Shown: positions 32,987 through 42,490, numbered from the stretch's first letter. The stretch: 64,000 bases of DNA from DASTFY01 sp963829955 (GCA_963829955.1 CAWHKS010000010.1:34558-98557), one strand, 5' to 3'. Made by a program: numbers and translations. The notes: a model not told the origin generated them from the sequence alone.

Positions 32987-34313
32987 AGCAGGAACGCACC
33001 AAGTCGGCGGCCATCTGCGTCCGTCCAGCGAGGTGGACGTGGAGGTACGAGGCGACACAGGAGGGGGAGCCGAACCCCCCTCGGCCCGTGCCGTGGCGCC
33101 CCGTCAGCGCGAACAGATCGCCCGCCGGATCGGTGACCGAGTAGTGGAACTCGTGGCCGCGCAGGTGCGTCCCGGCCGGGCCGAGCGGGGTGGGGGTGGT
33201 CGTCACGGCCTCTCGGTAACCGAGCGAGAGGCGCTCGGTCATCCGGCCCTGGGCGGCGATGGCCCCCGCCATCGGTCTCCCGTCCAGCTCGTCGCACAAC
33301 CACAGAAGCCCTCCGCACTCGGCCCACGTCGTCAGGCCGGCTCCGACCTGCAGGCGCACGTCGGCCAGCAGGGGTTCGTTGGCGGCGAGCTGCTCCGCGA
33401 ACACCTCGGGGAACCCGCCGCCGGCCACCAACCCATGGCAGTGCTCGGGCACAGCAGCGTCGGAGCACGGGTCGAACGGCACCAGCTCCGCGCCGGCCGC
33501 CGCCAGCGCCTCGAGGTTGTCGGGATAGGTGAAGCTGAACGCCGGGCCGCCCGCGACGGCCACGCGGACGCCGGACGCCGCCGGCTCGGGCATCGGCACG
33601 TCGGCGGCCGCGAGGGGTGGCGCGGCCGCGGCGAGTGCGGCGACTGCGGCCAGGTCACAGCGCTCGGCCAGCAGCGTGGCCAGCCGACCCAGGGCGGCCT
33701 CCACTTGACGCGGTCGCTCGGCCACCGGCACCAGGCCCAGGTGACGGTCCCGCCAGGTCAGCCGGTCGTCCCGCGGGATGGCGCCGAGAACTGCGACGCC
33801 GGCGCCGGCCAGTGCCTCGCGGAGCAGTTGCTCGTGGCCGGGGCTGCCCACCCGGTTGAGCACGACGCCGGCCACCGTGAGCCGGGGATCGTGTTGGGTG
33901 AAGCCCTGCACGAGGGCGGCGACGGACTGGCTCATGGCCGAGGCATCGACCACGAGCAGGACAGGCGCGTCGAGCAGGGCGGCGACATCGGCGGTCGACG
34001 AAGGGCTGCCGTCGGCCGCGCCGTCGAACAGCCCCATGACGCCCTCGATGACGAGAAGGTCCGTGCCGCGGCCGGCGCGGGCCGCCAGGGGACCGATGAG
34101 CTCGACACCGCTCATCCACGGATCGAGGTTCCTCGACGGCCGTCCGACGGCCAGCGCGTGGTAACCGGGATCGATGAAGTCAGGGCCCACCTTGGCCGCA
34201 CCGACGCGATGCCCGGCCCGGCGGAGCGCGGCCATCAGGCCCGTGGCGACGGTCGTCTTGCCCACACCGGAGTGCGTGCCGGCGACGACGATGCGGCCGG
34301 GGAGCGCCGGCAC
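32958..34313 (-). CDS. cobB: Cobyrinic acid / hydrogenobyrinic acid a,c-diamide synthase CobB
   Basis: 451 residues. ATP-binding GTHSGVGKTTVATG, KVGPDFIDPGYH, then a C-terminal glutamine amidotransferase with the nucleophile Cys in WAECGGLLWL and His in GHEFHYS. It amidates the a and c carboxylates; in the aerobic route the substrate is hydrogenobyrinate. GTG start 3 bases after the cobO stop. Confidence 0.94.
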   Translation of the reverse strand: MPALPGRIVVAGTHSGVGKTTVATGLMAALRRAGHRVGAAKVGPDFIDPGYHALAVGRPSRNLDPWMSGVELIGPLAARAGRGTDLLVIEGVMGLFDGAADGSPSSTADVAALLDAPVLLVVDASAMSQSVAALVQGFTQHDPRLTVAGVVLNRVGSPGHEQLLREALAGAGVAVLGAIPRDDRLTWRDRHLGLVPVAERPRQVEAALGRLATLLAERCDLAAVAALAAAAPPLAAADVPMPEPAASGVRVAVAGGPAFSFTYPDNLEALAAAGAELVPFDPCSDAAVPEHCHGLVAGGGFPEVFAEQLAANEPLLADVRLQVGAGLTTWAECGGLLWLCDELDGRPMAGAIAAQGRMTERLSLGYREAVTTTPTPLGPAGTHLRGHEFHYSVTDPAGDLFALTGRHGTGRGGFGSPSCVASYLHVHLAGRTQMAADLVRSCSALRLPYTG

Positions 34314-34316
34314 CGG

Positions 34317-34838
34317 TCAGTACTCGATGCCCTTGCGGGCCATGATCCCGGCGTCCATGGCGTGCTTGACCTTGGTCATCTCGGTCACGGTGTCAGCGAT
34401 CTCGACGAGCTCGGGCGCCGCGTACCGCCCCGTCATGATGACGTTGGTCCGCGCCGGCCGTGCCGCGATGACGCTCGCCAGGTCAGAGGCAGGCAGCCAT
34501 CCGTACTTCACGACGTAGGTCGCCTCGTCGAGGATGACGAGGTCGTACTCCCCGCTGGTGATCTTGTCGGCGGCGACCGACCACGCGTGCCGTCCCTTGG
34601 CCGCGGTCTCGTCGAGATCGGTGGACTCCCAGGTGAAGCCGTCGCCGAGCGTGTACCACTCGATCCCCAGGTGGTCGGCCAGCTTCCGTTCGCCCACCTT
34701 CCACTTCTCGCTCTTGACGAACTGCACGACGCACGTCGTCCAGCCCCGGGCCCACGCCCGGCCCATCACCCCCATGGCGGCCGACGTCTTCCCCTTACCG
34801 GTCCCGGTGTTGATCAGGAACCTCGACTGCTGCGGCAT
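34317..34838 (-). CDS. cobO: Cob(I)yrinic acid a,c-diamide adenosyltransferase CobO
   Basis: 173 residues. P-loop NTGTGKGKTSAAMG, VVQFVKSEKW, LVILDEATYVVKYGW and VIMTGRYAAPEL. It transfers adenosyl to the cobalt. First gene of the leftward set; a TAGGGT -10 (complement of 34846-34851) is 7 bases before the ATG. Confidence 0.94.
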   Translation of the reverse strand: MPQQSRFLINTGTGKGKTSAAMGVMGRAWARGWTTCVVQFVKSEKWKVGERKLADHLGIEWYTLGDGFTWESTDLDETAAKGRHAWSVAADKITSGEYDLVILDEATYVVKYGWLPASDLASVIAARPARTNVIMTGRYAAPELVEIADTVTEMTKVKHAMDAGIMARKGIEY

Positions 34839-34845
34839 TGCTGGG

Positions 34846-34891
34846 ACCCTACGGCACGTAGGGCGTCGTGCCCTACCTCGGGTGGTACCGT
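34846..34891. promoter_or_regulatory. Divergent cobO/cobG promoter with alternating CCCTAC/GTAGGGC half-sites
   Basis: CCCTAC (34847-34852), N5, GTAGGGC (34858-34864), N5, GCCCTAC (34870-34876). Half-sites alternate in orientation at about 11-12 bp steps; the right pair is a perfect 7-bp inverted repeat. The cobG -10-like TACCGT (34886-34891) is 7 bases before its GTG; the left half-site overlaps the cobO -10. Confidence 0.6.
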
Positions 34892-34898
34892 CCGGCTC

Positions 34899-36085
34899 GT
34901 GTCCCCCACCGGTGCGCCCGTCGTCCGCGGCTGGTGCCCGGGGGTGTTCGATCCCCTGCTGACGGGTGACGGCTGGCTGGTGCGGGTGCGCCTCCCGGGG
35001 GGCGTCATCACACCGGCGGGCGTGCGCCTGGTGGCCGACCTGGCGGCCGGCGGAGGCTCCGGCCAGGTCGAGCTGACGTCGCGGGGGAACCTCCAGCTGC
35101 GCGGCCTGCACGAGGACGTGCTCGACGTCACCGGCCGGGCGCTGGTGGAGGCCGGGCTGGCCGCTGCCGATGCCCGGACGGACAGCTGGCGGGCCATCGT
35201 CGCCAGCCCCCTGGCCGGTCACGACCCGGCGGCGGTGGCCGACACCGGCCCGCTCGTGGCCGAACTGGCGGCACGCCTGCCCACCGAGGTCGACGGTCCG
35301 CCGCCGAGCAAGTTCGGGATCGTCGTCGACGACGGCGGGAGCTGGCCGCTCGGGCACGTGGACGCCGACCTGCACCTCAGCCCTGCGCCGGGAGGTGGCT
35401 GGTCGGTCGGGGTGCGGGGGCAGCATCGCCACCGAATCGATATCGATTCGGTGGAATGGGTCGGGAACGGGGACGAGCCGGGCGCGGTGGCGCTCGCCGC
35501 GGCCCAGCTCTGCGCCGCCGAGCAACAGCGCATGGACGGTGTCATCGCCGCGCGGGGCTCTCGCAAGTCCTCGGCGCGCTCGGCGTCACACCAGCCGCGC
35601 CATCGGAGCAACACTCGGCCACCGACGACCGGCCCGGCCGGCGCGAGCACCCAGATCCCGACCGCTGCTCGCTGGTCGCGGCGCCCTTCCTCGGCCGGCT
35701 CGACGCGACGACGCTCCGGGCGCTGGCCACCCTGGCCGAGGGCGACGCCATTGACGTCACAGCCGTCCGGCTGACCAGCGCCCGGTCTCTGGCCTTCTGC
35801 GGGATCCGAAGGGATCGCCTCAACGCTGTTCGTACCCGCCTCGAGGAACTCGGACTCCTCACGACCGCCACCGATCCCCGAGCGCAGCTCTCCGCCTGCG
35901 TCGGCAGCCGGGGCTGCGGGGCGGCCCGGGCAGACACCTGGGTCGAGGCGGAACGGCTGGCGGGGGCCGGGGCCGGCCGGATGCACTTGTCCGGCTGCGA
36001 GAAGGCGTGTGGCGCGCCACGCGACGTGACACACCTCGTCGCCGTGGGGTCGGGGCACTTCGAGGAGCGGACGGTGACGGCGTGA
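34899..36085 (+). CDS. cobG: Precorrin-3B synthase CobG (apparent frameshift)
   Basis: About 395 residues, related to sulfite/nitrite reductases. First frame: RGWCPGVFDPL, LTSRGNLQLRGL and PPSKFGIVVDDG. The frame changes near 35553 and continues AGLSQVLGALGV. The C-terminal part has SACVGSRGC and LSGCEKACG, the four Cys of the 4Fe-4S/siroheme-like centre. CobG uses O2 to hydroxylate precorrin-3A and is the marker enzyme of the aerobic route. Leaderless GTG start; its stop overlaps cobH (GTGA). Confidence 0.9.
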
Positions 36086-36714
36086 TCTCCCTCGAGTACG
36101 AGCGCGACGGCGCCGCCATCTACCGCCAGTCGTTCGCCACCATCCGGGCCGAGGCCGACCTGGCCGGGGTGCCGGCGGACCTCGAGCCGGTGGTCGTGCG
36201 CATGATCCACGCCTGCGGTGACGTCGGCATCGTGCCCCTGGTCGAAGCGTCGGACAGCTTCGCTGCGGCCGCCGCCGCGGCCTTGGGGGCCGGGCGCCCG
36301 ATCTGGTGCGACGCTGAGATGGTTGCGCACGGGATCACCCGCAGCCGGCTGCCCGCCGCCAACGAGATCCGCTGCCGCGTGGGCGACCCCGACGTGGCGC
36401 GGCAAGCACTGGCCGCCGGCACGACGCGCTCCGCGGCCGCCGTCGATGCCTCGCTGGACGACCTCCACGGTGGCCTGGCCGTCATCGGCAACGCGCCGAC
36501 CGCGCTCTTCCGCCTGCTCGAGCTGATGCTCGACGGACGGGCCCGGCCGGCGGCCATCATCGGCGTCCCCGTCGGGTTCGTCGGCGCCGCCGAGTCCAAG
36601 CAGGCACTGGCCGACCGTTCGCCGGGCGTGCCCTTCCTCACCGTCCACGGCCGGCGGGGCGGCAGCGCGATGGCGGCCGCCGCGGTCAACGCCGCGGCCA
36701 GCCCGAAGGAGTGA
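36082..36714 (+). CDS. cobH: Precorrin-8X methylmutase CobH
   Basis: 210 residues. Catalytic His in RMIHACGD, then DAEMVAHGI, GNAPTALFRLLE and PVGFVGAAESK. It moves the C11 methyl to C12, giving hydrogenobyrinate. GTG start overlapping the cobG stop. Confidence 0.95.
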   Translation: MISLEYERDGAAIYRQSFATIRAEADLAGVPADLEPVVVRMIHACGDVGIVPLVEASDSFAAAAAAALGAGRPIWCDAEMVAHGITRSRLPAANEIRCRVGDPDVARQALAAGTTRSAAAVDASLDDLHGGLAVIGNAPTALFRLLELMLDGRARPAAIIGVPVGFVGAAESKQALADRSPGVPFLTVHGRRGGSAMAAAAVNAAASPKE

Positions 36715-36716
36715 CC

Positions 36717-37463
36717 GTGGGCAGCGCACAGTCGGGCCGGCTGTTCGGCGTGGGCGTGGGCCCGGGCGATCCCGAGCTGCTCACGGTCAAGGCGGCCCGC
36801 GTGCTGGACCGTTGCGCGGTGGTGGCCCACTTCGCGGCCCGGCGGCGGCCCGGCAACGCGTGGAGCACCGTGCAGGCGCTGATCCGCCCGGACCAGACCG
36901 TGCTGCGGTTGGAGTACCCGTTGACGACCGAGGCGAGCCACCACGACGAGTACGAGCGGCGCATCGCCGAGTTCTACGCCGGCGCGGCCGAAGAGGTCGC
37001 CGCGCACCTGGACGCCGGCTCCGACGTGGCAATCGTGTGCGAAGGAGACCCCTTCTTCTACGGCAGCTACATGCACCTGCACTGTCGGCTGGCGGACCGG
37101 TACGACGTCGAGGTCGTTCCTGGCATCACGTCGCTCTCGGCGGCGTGTGCCGCCGCGGGCGAGCCGCTCGTCTCGATGCGCGAGACGCTGACTGTGCTGC
37201 CCGGTGTCCTGCCTCAGGAGGAGCTGGCCGCGACCCTGGCCGGTGCGGACGCCGCGGTCGTCATGAAGGTCGGCCGCCACCTGGACGACGTCCGCCAAGC
37301 CCTGGCGGCCGCCGGCCGGGCCGGCGAGGCGATCTACGTCGAGCGGGCCAGCTGCACGGAGGAGCGGATCCTGCCCGTCGACGAGACGGACGGCATCGAT
37401 GCGCCCTACTTCTCGCTCGTGCTGGTGCCGGGGCGGGCACTCGGGCAGCGAGGGGATCCTTGA
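36717..37463 (+). CDS. cobI: Precorrin-2 C20-methyltransferase CobI
   Basis: 248 residues. FGVGVGPGDPELLTVKAARV, VCEGDPFFYGSYMHL, EVVPGITSLSAACAAAG and VVMKVGRHLDDV, all typical CobI. The GTG at 36717 is chosen because AAGGAG lies 6 bases before it; the GTG at 36711 touches that site. It methylates C20 of precorrin-2. Confidence 0.94.
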   Translation: MGSAQSGRLFGVGVGPGDPELLTVKAARVLDRCAVVAHFAARRRPGNAWSTVQALIRPDQTVLRLEYPLTTEASHHDEYERRIAEFYAGAAEEVAAHLDAGSDVAIVCEGDPFFYGSYMHLHCRLADRYDVEVVPGITSLSAACAAAGEPLVSMRETLTVLPGVLPQEELAATLAGADAAVVMKVGRHLDDVRQALAAAGRAGEAIYVERASCTEERILPVDETDGIDAPYFSLVLVPGRALGQRGDP

Positions 37464-38227
37464 CGGGAAGGGTCACGGTCGTCGGGCTCGGCCCGGGCCC
37501 CGACGGATGGCGGACGCCGGCGGTGACCGCGCTGCTGGAGACCGCCACCGACCTCGTCGGCTACGGCCCGTACCTCGACCGCATCGCCCTCACCGCGCCC
37601 GGGCGGCGGCATCGATCCGGCAACCGGGTCGAGGCCGACCGCGCCGAGCTGGCGCTGGACCTCGGCGCCGCGGGCGGCGACGTCGTCGTCATCTCGTCCG
37701 GCGACCCGGGCGTCTTCGCCATGGCCAGTGCGGTGCTCGAGCAGCTCGAGCTCCACCCGGACCGCTGGCGGGACGTGGCGGTCGAGGTGCAGCCCGGCAT
37801 CACCGCCGCGCTCGCCGCCGCCAGCCGCGTCGGCGCTCCCCTCGGCCACGACTTCTGCGTGATCTCGCTCTCCGACGTGCGCAAGCCCTGGTCGATCATC
37901 GAGCGGCGGCTGGCCGCCGCAGCGGCCGCGGACTTCGTCATCGCGCTCTACAACACGCGCAGCCGCCACCGCCCCGACCAGTTGGCGAGCGCCCTCGGCG
38001 TCATCGCCCAGCGTCGGCTGCCGGGCACGCCCGTCGTGGTCGCCCGCCGCGTCGGTTCGCCCGACGAGACCGTGGACGTGGTGACGCTCGAGAGCGTCGA
38101 CACCGGCGCGGTCGACATGAGCACGGTCGTGCTGATCGGTTCCTCGCAGACCCGCGTCCTCGACCGTCCCCTCGCGGCCTCCGTCTACACGCCCCGCACG
38201 TACGTGGAGCCCTCGGCGCCGGCCTGA
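37460..38227 (+). CDS. cobJ: Precorrin-3B C17-methyltransferase CobJ
   Basis: 255 residues. VTVVGLGPGPDGWRTP, GYGPYLDRI, VVISSGDPGVFAMA, DFCVISLSDVRKPW and ALYNTRSRHRP. It contracts the ring and methylates C17. The start is TTG, overlapping the cobI stop as TTGA, with GAGGGG just upstream. Confidence 0.93.
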   Translation: MTGRVTVVGLGPGPDGWRTPAVTALLETATDLVGYGPYLDRIALTAPGRRHRSGNRVEADRAELALDLGAAGGDVVVISSGDPGVFAMASAVLEQLELHPDRWRDVAVEVQPGITAALAAASRVGAPLGHDFCVISLSDVRKPWSIIERRLAAAAAADFVIALYNTRSRHRPDQLASALGVIAQRRLPGTPVVVARRVGSPDETVDVVTLESVDTGAVDMSTVVLIGSSQTRVLDRPLAASVYTPRTYVEPSAPA

Positions 38228-38264
38228 GTTGACGGCTCCCGGCCAGCCGGCGTTCTCCTTGGAC

Positions 38265-38435
38265 GCCGTGCGGTGGTACCGTCGCCACACGCGATGTCGG
38301 GAAGCCGGTGAGAGTCCGGCGCGGTGCCGCCACTGTGACGGAGGAGCAGACCCCACGAAGCCACTGGGCGTGAGCCCGGGAAGGCGGGGCGAGCGATGAT
38401 CCCGGAGCCAGGAGACCGGTTGCGCTCCACACCAC
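38265..38435 (+). ncRNA. Cobalamin (AdoCbl) riboswitch
   Basis: Core sequences in order: GGGAAGCCGGTGAGAGTCCG (from 38299), the GCCGCCACTGTGA segment, a variable arm with GAAGCCACTGGGC, and GCCAGGAGACC (38407-38417). It lies 20-30 bases before cbtB. Actinobacterial examples mostly act on translation; high cobalamin would lower cobalt uptake and the genes downstream. Confidence 0.92.
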
Positions 38436-38457
38436 GAGACATGGAGACACCACAGCG

Positions 38458-38652
38458 ATGACAGCGATCACGCACCCGACGACAGGGACTTCCCCGATCC
38501 CCATCCCCTGGTGGACCTGGTTCGTCCTGGTGGCCGCCCTGCTCGGCTCCTACCTGATGCTGCAGGAGAACGGCCTCCTCCTCGCGCAGTGGGAGACCGT
38601 GCACGAGTTCTTCCACGACGGGCGCCATTCGCTCGGCTTCCCCTGCCACTGA
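38458..38652 (+). CDS. cbtB: Cobalt transporter subunit CbtB
   Basis: 64 residues. One membrane helix (about 17-38) and the C-terminal metal-binding tail HEFFHDGRHSLGFPCH with several His. Always paired with CbtA. Directly under the riboswitch. Confidence 0.92.
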   Translation: MTAITHPTTGTSPIPIPWWTWFVLVAALLGSYLMLQENGLLLAQWETVHEFFHDGRHSLGFPCH

Positions 38653-38667
38653 CCGCGGGCGGCTCCG

Positions 38668-39405
38668 ATGACCGACATCAAGGCGTTTCTCTGGCGCGGC
38701 GCGCTCGCAGGCATGCTCGGGGGGATACTGGCCGCGCTCTTCCAATGGGCGGTGACCGAGGACCAGATCCGGGTGGCCCTGGCCATAGAGGAGGCCAACA
38801 CTCCGCCCGGCGGTGAGGCGCCGATGTTCGACCGCAGCGAGCAGGTGATTGGCGGCATGCTGGCGACGGGCCTCTACGGCCTGTTCCTCGGCGTCGTCTT
38901 CGCCATCGGCTGTGCCGTGCTGTGGACGATGCTGCCCGGCCGTGGCGTCTTCGGCCGCGCCATCCGTCTGGCCACGGCGGTGTACGGCGTGTGGTTCGTC
39001 GTCCCCAACCTGAAGTACCCGGGCAACCCGCCGGCCGTCGGTGATCCTTCGACCGTCGGGGACCGGACCACGTGGTACCTGATCCTCATCGCCGCCTCGC
39101 TGATCGTCGCCTTCCTGGCCTGGCAGTCGTGGCGCACGCTCACGGAGCGCGGGATCGACGGCGCACCGAGGTTCGCGGCCGTCGCGGGCGGCTACGCGGT
39201 GGTCATCGGTCTGCTGTACCTGATCATGCCGGCCAACCGCGACCCCATCGAGGTGCCGGCCAACCTCATCTGGCACTTCCGGGTGGACGTGTTCGTCCAG
39301 AACGCCATCGTCTGGCTGGTCATCGGGACGGTCTTCGGCTGGCTCGGCGACCGCGCCATCGCCCGCGCTCCGGATCAGCCGGACGTCAGCGTCCTCTCGG
39401 CCTGA
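38668..39405 (+). CDS. cbtA: Cobalt transporter subunit CbtA
   Basis: 245 residues with five to six membrane helices. The family segment VVPNLKYPGNPP is present. It forms the putative cobalt channel with CbtB and supplies CobN. 15 bases after cbtB. Confidence 0.9.
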   Translation: MTDIKAFLWRGALAGMLGGILAALFQWAVTEDQIRVALAIEEANTPPGGEAPMFDRSEQVIGGMLATGLYGLFLGVVFAIGCAVLWTMLPGRGVFGRAIRLATAVYGVWFVVPNLKYPGNPPAVGDPSTVGDRTTWYLILIAASLIVAFLAWQSWRTLTERGIDGAPRFAAVAGGYAVVIGLLYLIMPANRDPIEVPANLIWHFRVDVFVQNAIVWLVIGTVFGWLGDRAIARAPDQPDVSVLSA

Positions 39406-39421
39406 CCGGCGAGGAGCGACG

Positions 39422-40198
39422 ATGGCACCGGGAGACCGCACGGTGCTCCTGCTGGGAGGCAGCACCGAGGCGACGCAGCTCGCCCGCTTGGCCGCGGCGT
39501 CGCCCGAGGTCACGCTGAACGTGTCGTTCGCGGGGCGGACCGCCGCGCGCGCGCCGATGCCTGACGGCGTGGTGGTGCGGGTCGGAGGCTTCGGTGGGCC
39601 GGACGGACTCCAGCGTCATCTCGAGTCGAACGCCATCGAGGCCCTGGTCGACGCCACCCACCCCTTCAGTGCCCGCATGCCCTTCAACGCCGCCGCCGCC
39701 GCCCTCGCCGCGGGCATCCCGAGGGTGCGGGTGCTGCGGCCGCCGTGGACGCCGCAAGCCGGCGACCGGTGGACGGCCGTCCTCTCGGTGACGGAGGCTG
39801 CGGCCGCGGTCGAGGCGTCCGGAGCGCGCAACGTCCTGCTCACCATTGGTCGTCAGGAGCTGGCGCCGTTCGCGGCCTGCGGTCGCGCCCGCCTGGTCGC
39901 CCGCTGCATCGACCCACCGGAGGCCGGCGTGCTCGATCGGGCGGAGATCATCCTCGCCCGGGGTCCGTTCGCCATCGAGGACGAGGTCGAACTACTGCGG
40001 CGTCACGACATCGACCTCGTCGTCTCCAAGAACGCCGGCGGAGCGGCCACCGAGGCGAAGCTGGCGGCGGCCCGCCGCCTCGGCCTGCCCGTCGTCATGG
40101 TGCAGCGACCGCCCGTGCCTGCCGGCCCCACGGTGCCGACGCCCGCCGACGCCATGGCCTGGCTCGACGGCGTTCTGCTCGCGAGCGTGGACCGGTGA
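39422..40198 (+). CDS. cobK: Precorrin-6A reductase CobK
   Basis: 258 residues. LLGGSTEATQLA, VDATHPFSARMPFNA, TIGRQELAPF and SKNAGGAATEAKL are CobK/CbiJ signatures. NADPH-dependent reduction of precorrin-6A. Its stop overlaps the cobQ GTG. Confidence 0.93.
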   Translation: MAPGDRTVLLLGGSTEATQLARLAAASPEVTLNVSFAGRTAARAPMPDGVVVRVGGFGGPDGLQRHLESNAIEALVDATHPFSARMPFNAAAAALAAGIPRVRVLRPPWTPQAGDRWTAVLSVTEAAAAVEASGARNVLLTIGRQELAPFAACGRARLVARCIDPPEAGVLDRAEIILARGPFAIEDEVELLRRHDIDLVVSKNAGGAATEAKLAAARRLGLPVVMVQRPPVPAGPTVPTPADAMAWLDGVLLASVDR

Positions 40199-41711
40199 CG
40201 GCGAAGCGCGGCGCGCTGATGGTGTGCGGGTCGACCTCCGACGCCGGCAAGAGCACCATCGTCACCGGCCTGTGCCGGCTGCTGGCCCGCCGGGGTGTTC
40301 GGGTCAGCCCCTTCAAGGCCCAGAACATGTCCCTGAACTCCGTCATCACCCCGAGCGGTCACGAGATCGGGAGGGCGCAGGGGGTCCAGGCGTTCGCCGC
40401 TGGCATCGACCCCGAGTGGGCCATGAACCCGATCCTGCTCAAGCCCACGGGCGATCAGGCCAGTCAGGTGGTCCTGCGGGGACGGCCGTGGAAGACGATG
40501 TCGGCGCGCGAGTACCACGCGGCCAAGCCCACGCTGCTGCCGGTGGTGCTAGAAGCCCTGCAGGACCTGCGCGGCCGCTACGACGTCGTCATCTGTGAGG
40601 GCGCGGGGAGCCCGGCGGAGATCAACCTGCTCGACCACGACATCGTCAACCTCCGCGTCGCCCGGGACGCCGGCATCCCGGCCATCATCGTCGGCGACAT
40701 CAACCCCGGTGGCGTCTTCGCCGCGCTGTACGGGACGGTGGAGCTCTTGCCCGACGACCTGCGTCGCTGCGTGCATGGTTTCATCATCAACAAGCTGCGG
40801 GGCGACCCGTCCCTACTGCTGGACGGTTGCCAGCAACTCCAGAACCGCACGCAGTTGCCGGTGCTCGGCGTGCTGCCGTGGCTGCATTCGACTGGTCTCG
40901 ACGCAGAGGACTCGATGGCGCTGGACGCACCGGCGATCGACTCGGCGGACGGGCAGGCTGGGCCGTCGGGGGGGCCTTGGCCGACGAGCTGGACGTGGCC
41001 GTCGTGCGCCTCCCCCGCATCTCGAACTTCACGGACCTCGATCCGCTACGCGTCGAGCCCAGCGTGCGGCTGCGGTTCGTCCACGACCGGGCGGGCATGG
41101 GCACGCCGGACCTGGTGATCCTGCCGGGCTCGAAGGCCACCGTCGACGATCTGGAATGGCTCCGCCGCCGTGGCCTGGCCGAGGCCCTCGCCCGGTCCAC
41201 GGGCGTGGTCCTCGGCGTGTGCGGCGGCTACCAGATGCTCGGCCGGTCCATCGACGATCCCGTCGAGTCGGGCCGGACCGGTGTGCCCGGGCTCGCGCTG
41301 CTCCCGGTCGACACCCGGTTCGACGCCGACAAGGTGACCCGCCTGCGGAGCGGCACCGCCATGGGCAAGCCGGTGCACGGCTACCAGATCCACCACGGTC
41401 GGGTGCAGGTCAGCGGCGGCGAGCCCTTCGTCGTCCTGGAGGACGGCTGCGTCGACGGTGTCCGGGCCGGCCGGTACCTCGGCACGACGCTGCACGGCCT
41501 GTTCGAGGATGACGAGTTCCGGCGCTCGTTCCTGACCTGGGTGGCCTCGGAGCGCGGCAAGCGGTTCGTGAGCGCCGGACGGTCCTTCGCGGCCGCCCGG
41601 GAAGCGGCTGTCGACGCGGTGGCCGACGCCATCGCCGAGCACGTCGATGTCGACGCGGTGGAACGATTGATCGCGACGGCCGCGACGCCGGCTGCGGAGG
41701 CCCGGGCATGA
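40195..41711 (+). CDS. cobQ: Cobyric acid synthase CobQ (apparent frameshift in a G7 run)
   Basis: About 505 residues when joined. GSTSDAGKSTIVTG, PFKAQNMSLNS, CEGAGSPAEINL and NPGGVFAALYG in the first frame. After the G run at 40968-40974 the second frame carries ALADELDVAVVRLPRISNFTD, the amidotransferase Cys in GVCGGYQMLG and LHGLFEDD. It amidates the b, d, e and g carboxylates. A homopolymer break in an otherwise perfect gene strongly suggests a sequencing indel. Confidence 0.9.
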
Positions 41712-42490
41712 GCGCAGCCGAACTCCGTGACGTCGCCGCCGCAGTCCAGGAGCGGGTGTCCTACCTGACCTGCGCCACGGAGGCCCCCGCCGACGACGGA
41801 TGGATCATGTGCTCCGCGCTGACGGCCGACCCCGCGCTGGTGCGACGCGAGATCGAGGCGACGCTCGCAGGGCGGCGCACGGACGACCTTCAGGTGGCGG
41901 CGTCGCTGTACGTCCAGTCCTACGCCTACCGGGTCGCCAGCCTCGCCATCGCCGCCTACGCCCTCGGCCTCCCCTCGCCGTCGTGTCACCCGGGCGCGCT
42001 CGCCATCCGGGTGCAGCGTCACCGGCCGGCCCGCGTCGCCGTGCTCGACCCCGACTGCCACGCGGTCGACGCGCCCGCCGTGGCCGATCAGCTCCTCGAG
42101 GAGCACCTCCGCCCGTTCATCGCCGCCGTCCGCGCGTCGATCCGCATCGGTCAGCGGCTCCTGTGGGGCAACGTGGCCAGCGCCATCGCCTCGATCTTCG
42201 GCGCCGTGCACGCCGCCGATCCGTGCGGGGATCCCGCCGTCCGCCATCGCGCGGCGACGTTCCACGCCGCCGCCGAACCGTGGCTGGCCGGTCTGGGCGA
42301 GTGGTCGGCGCTGGAGACGCCCGGTGCGTTCGGCTGGTACTGGAACCGGACGAGCTGCTGCCTGTGGTACCAGACGGACGGCGGGTGGTACTGCGAGGAC
42401 TGCAGCCTGCACGACCGCGTCGAGCTGGACGCCGCCCGGGCCGCCGCGCTGCTGGGCAGCGGGGGCACCGTCGGGAGCGACCGCCCGTGA
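41708..42490 (+). CDS. FhuF-like [2Fe-2S] metalloreductase within the cob operon
   Basis: 260 residues. The C-terminal cluster motif is SCCLWYQTDGGWYCEDC, giving the C-C-x10-C-x2-C spacing of FhuF ferric-siderophore reductases. The rest is alpha-helical with no membrane segment. It overlaps both cobQ (ATGA) and cobN (GTGA), so it is made with the cobalt-insertion machinery. A role in reducing cobalt or Co(II)-corrin, in place of the flavoprotein CobR that is missing here, is inferred from position. Confidence 0.75.
   Translation: MSAAELRDVAAAVQERVSYLTCATEAPADDGWIMCSALTADPALVRREIEATLAGRRTDDLQVAASLYVQSYAYRVASLAIAAYALGLPSPSCHPGALAIRVQRHRPARVAVLDPDCHAVDAPAVADQLLEEHLRPFIAAVRASIRIGQRLLWGNVASAIASIFGAVHAADPCGDPAVRHRAATFHAAAEPWLAGLGEWSALETPGAFGWYWNRTSCCLWYQTDGGWYCEDCSLHDRVELDAARAAALLGSGGTVGSDRP

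Noticed and set aside
33033..34850. Long plus-strand open frame opposite cobB and cobO
   Set aside because: Only its last part (from 34899) is a real gene, cobG. The upstream portion has no motif and lies opposite intact cobB and cobO.
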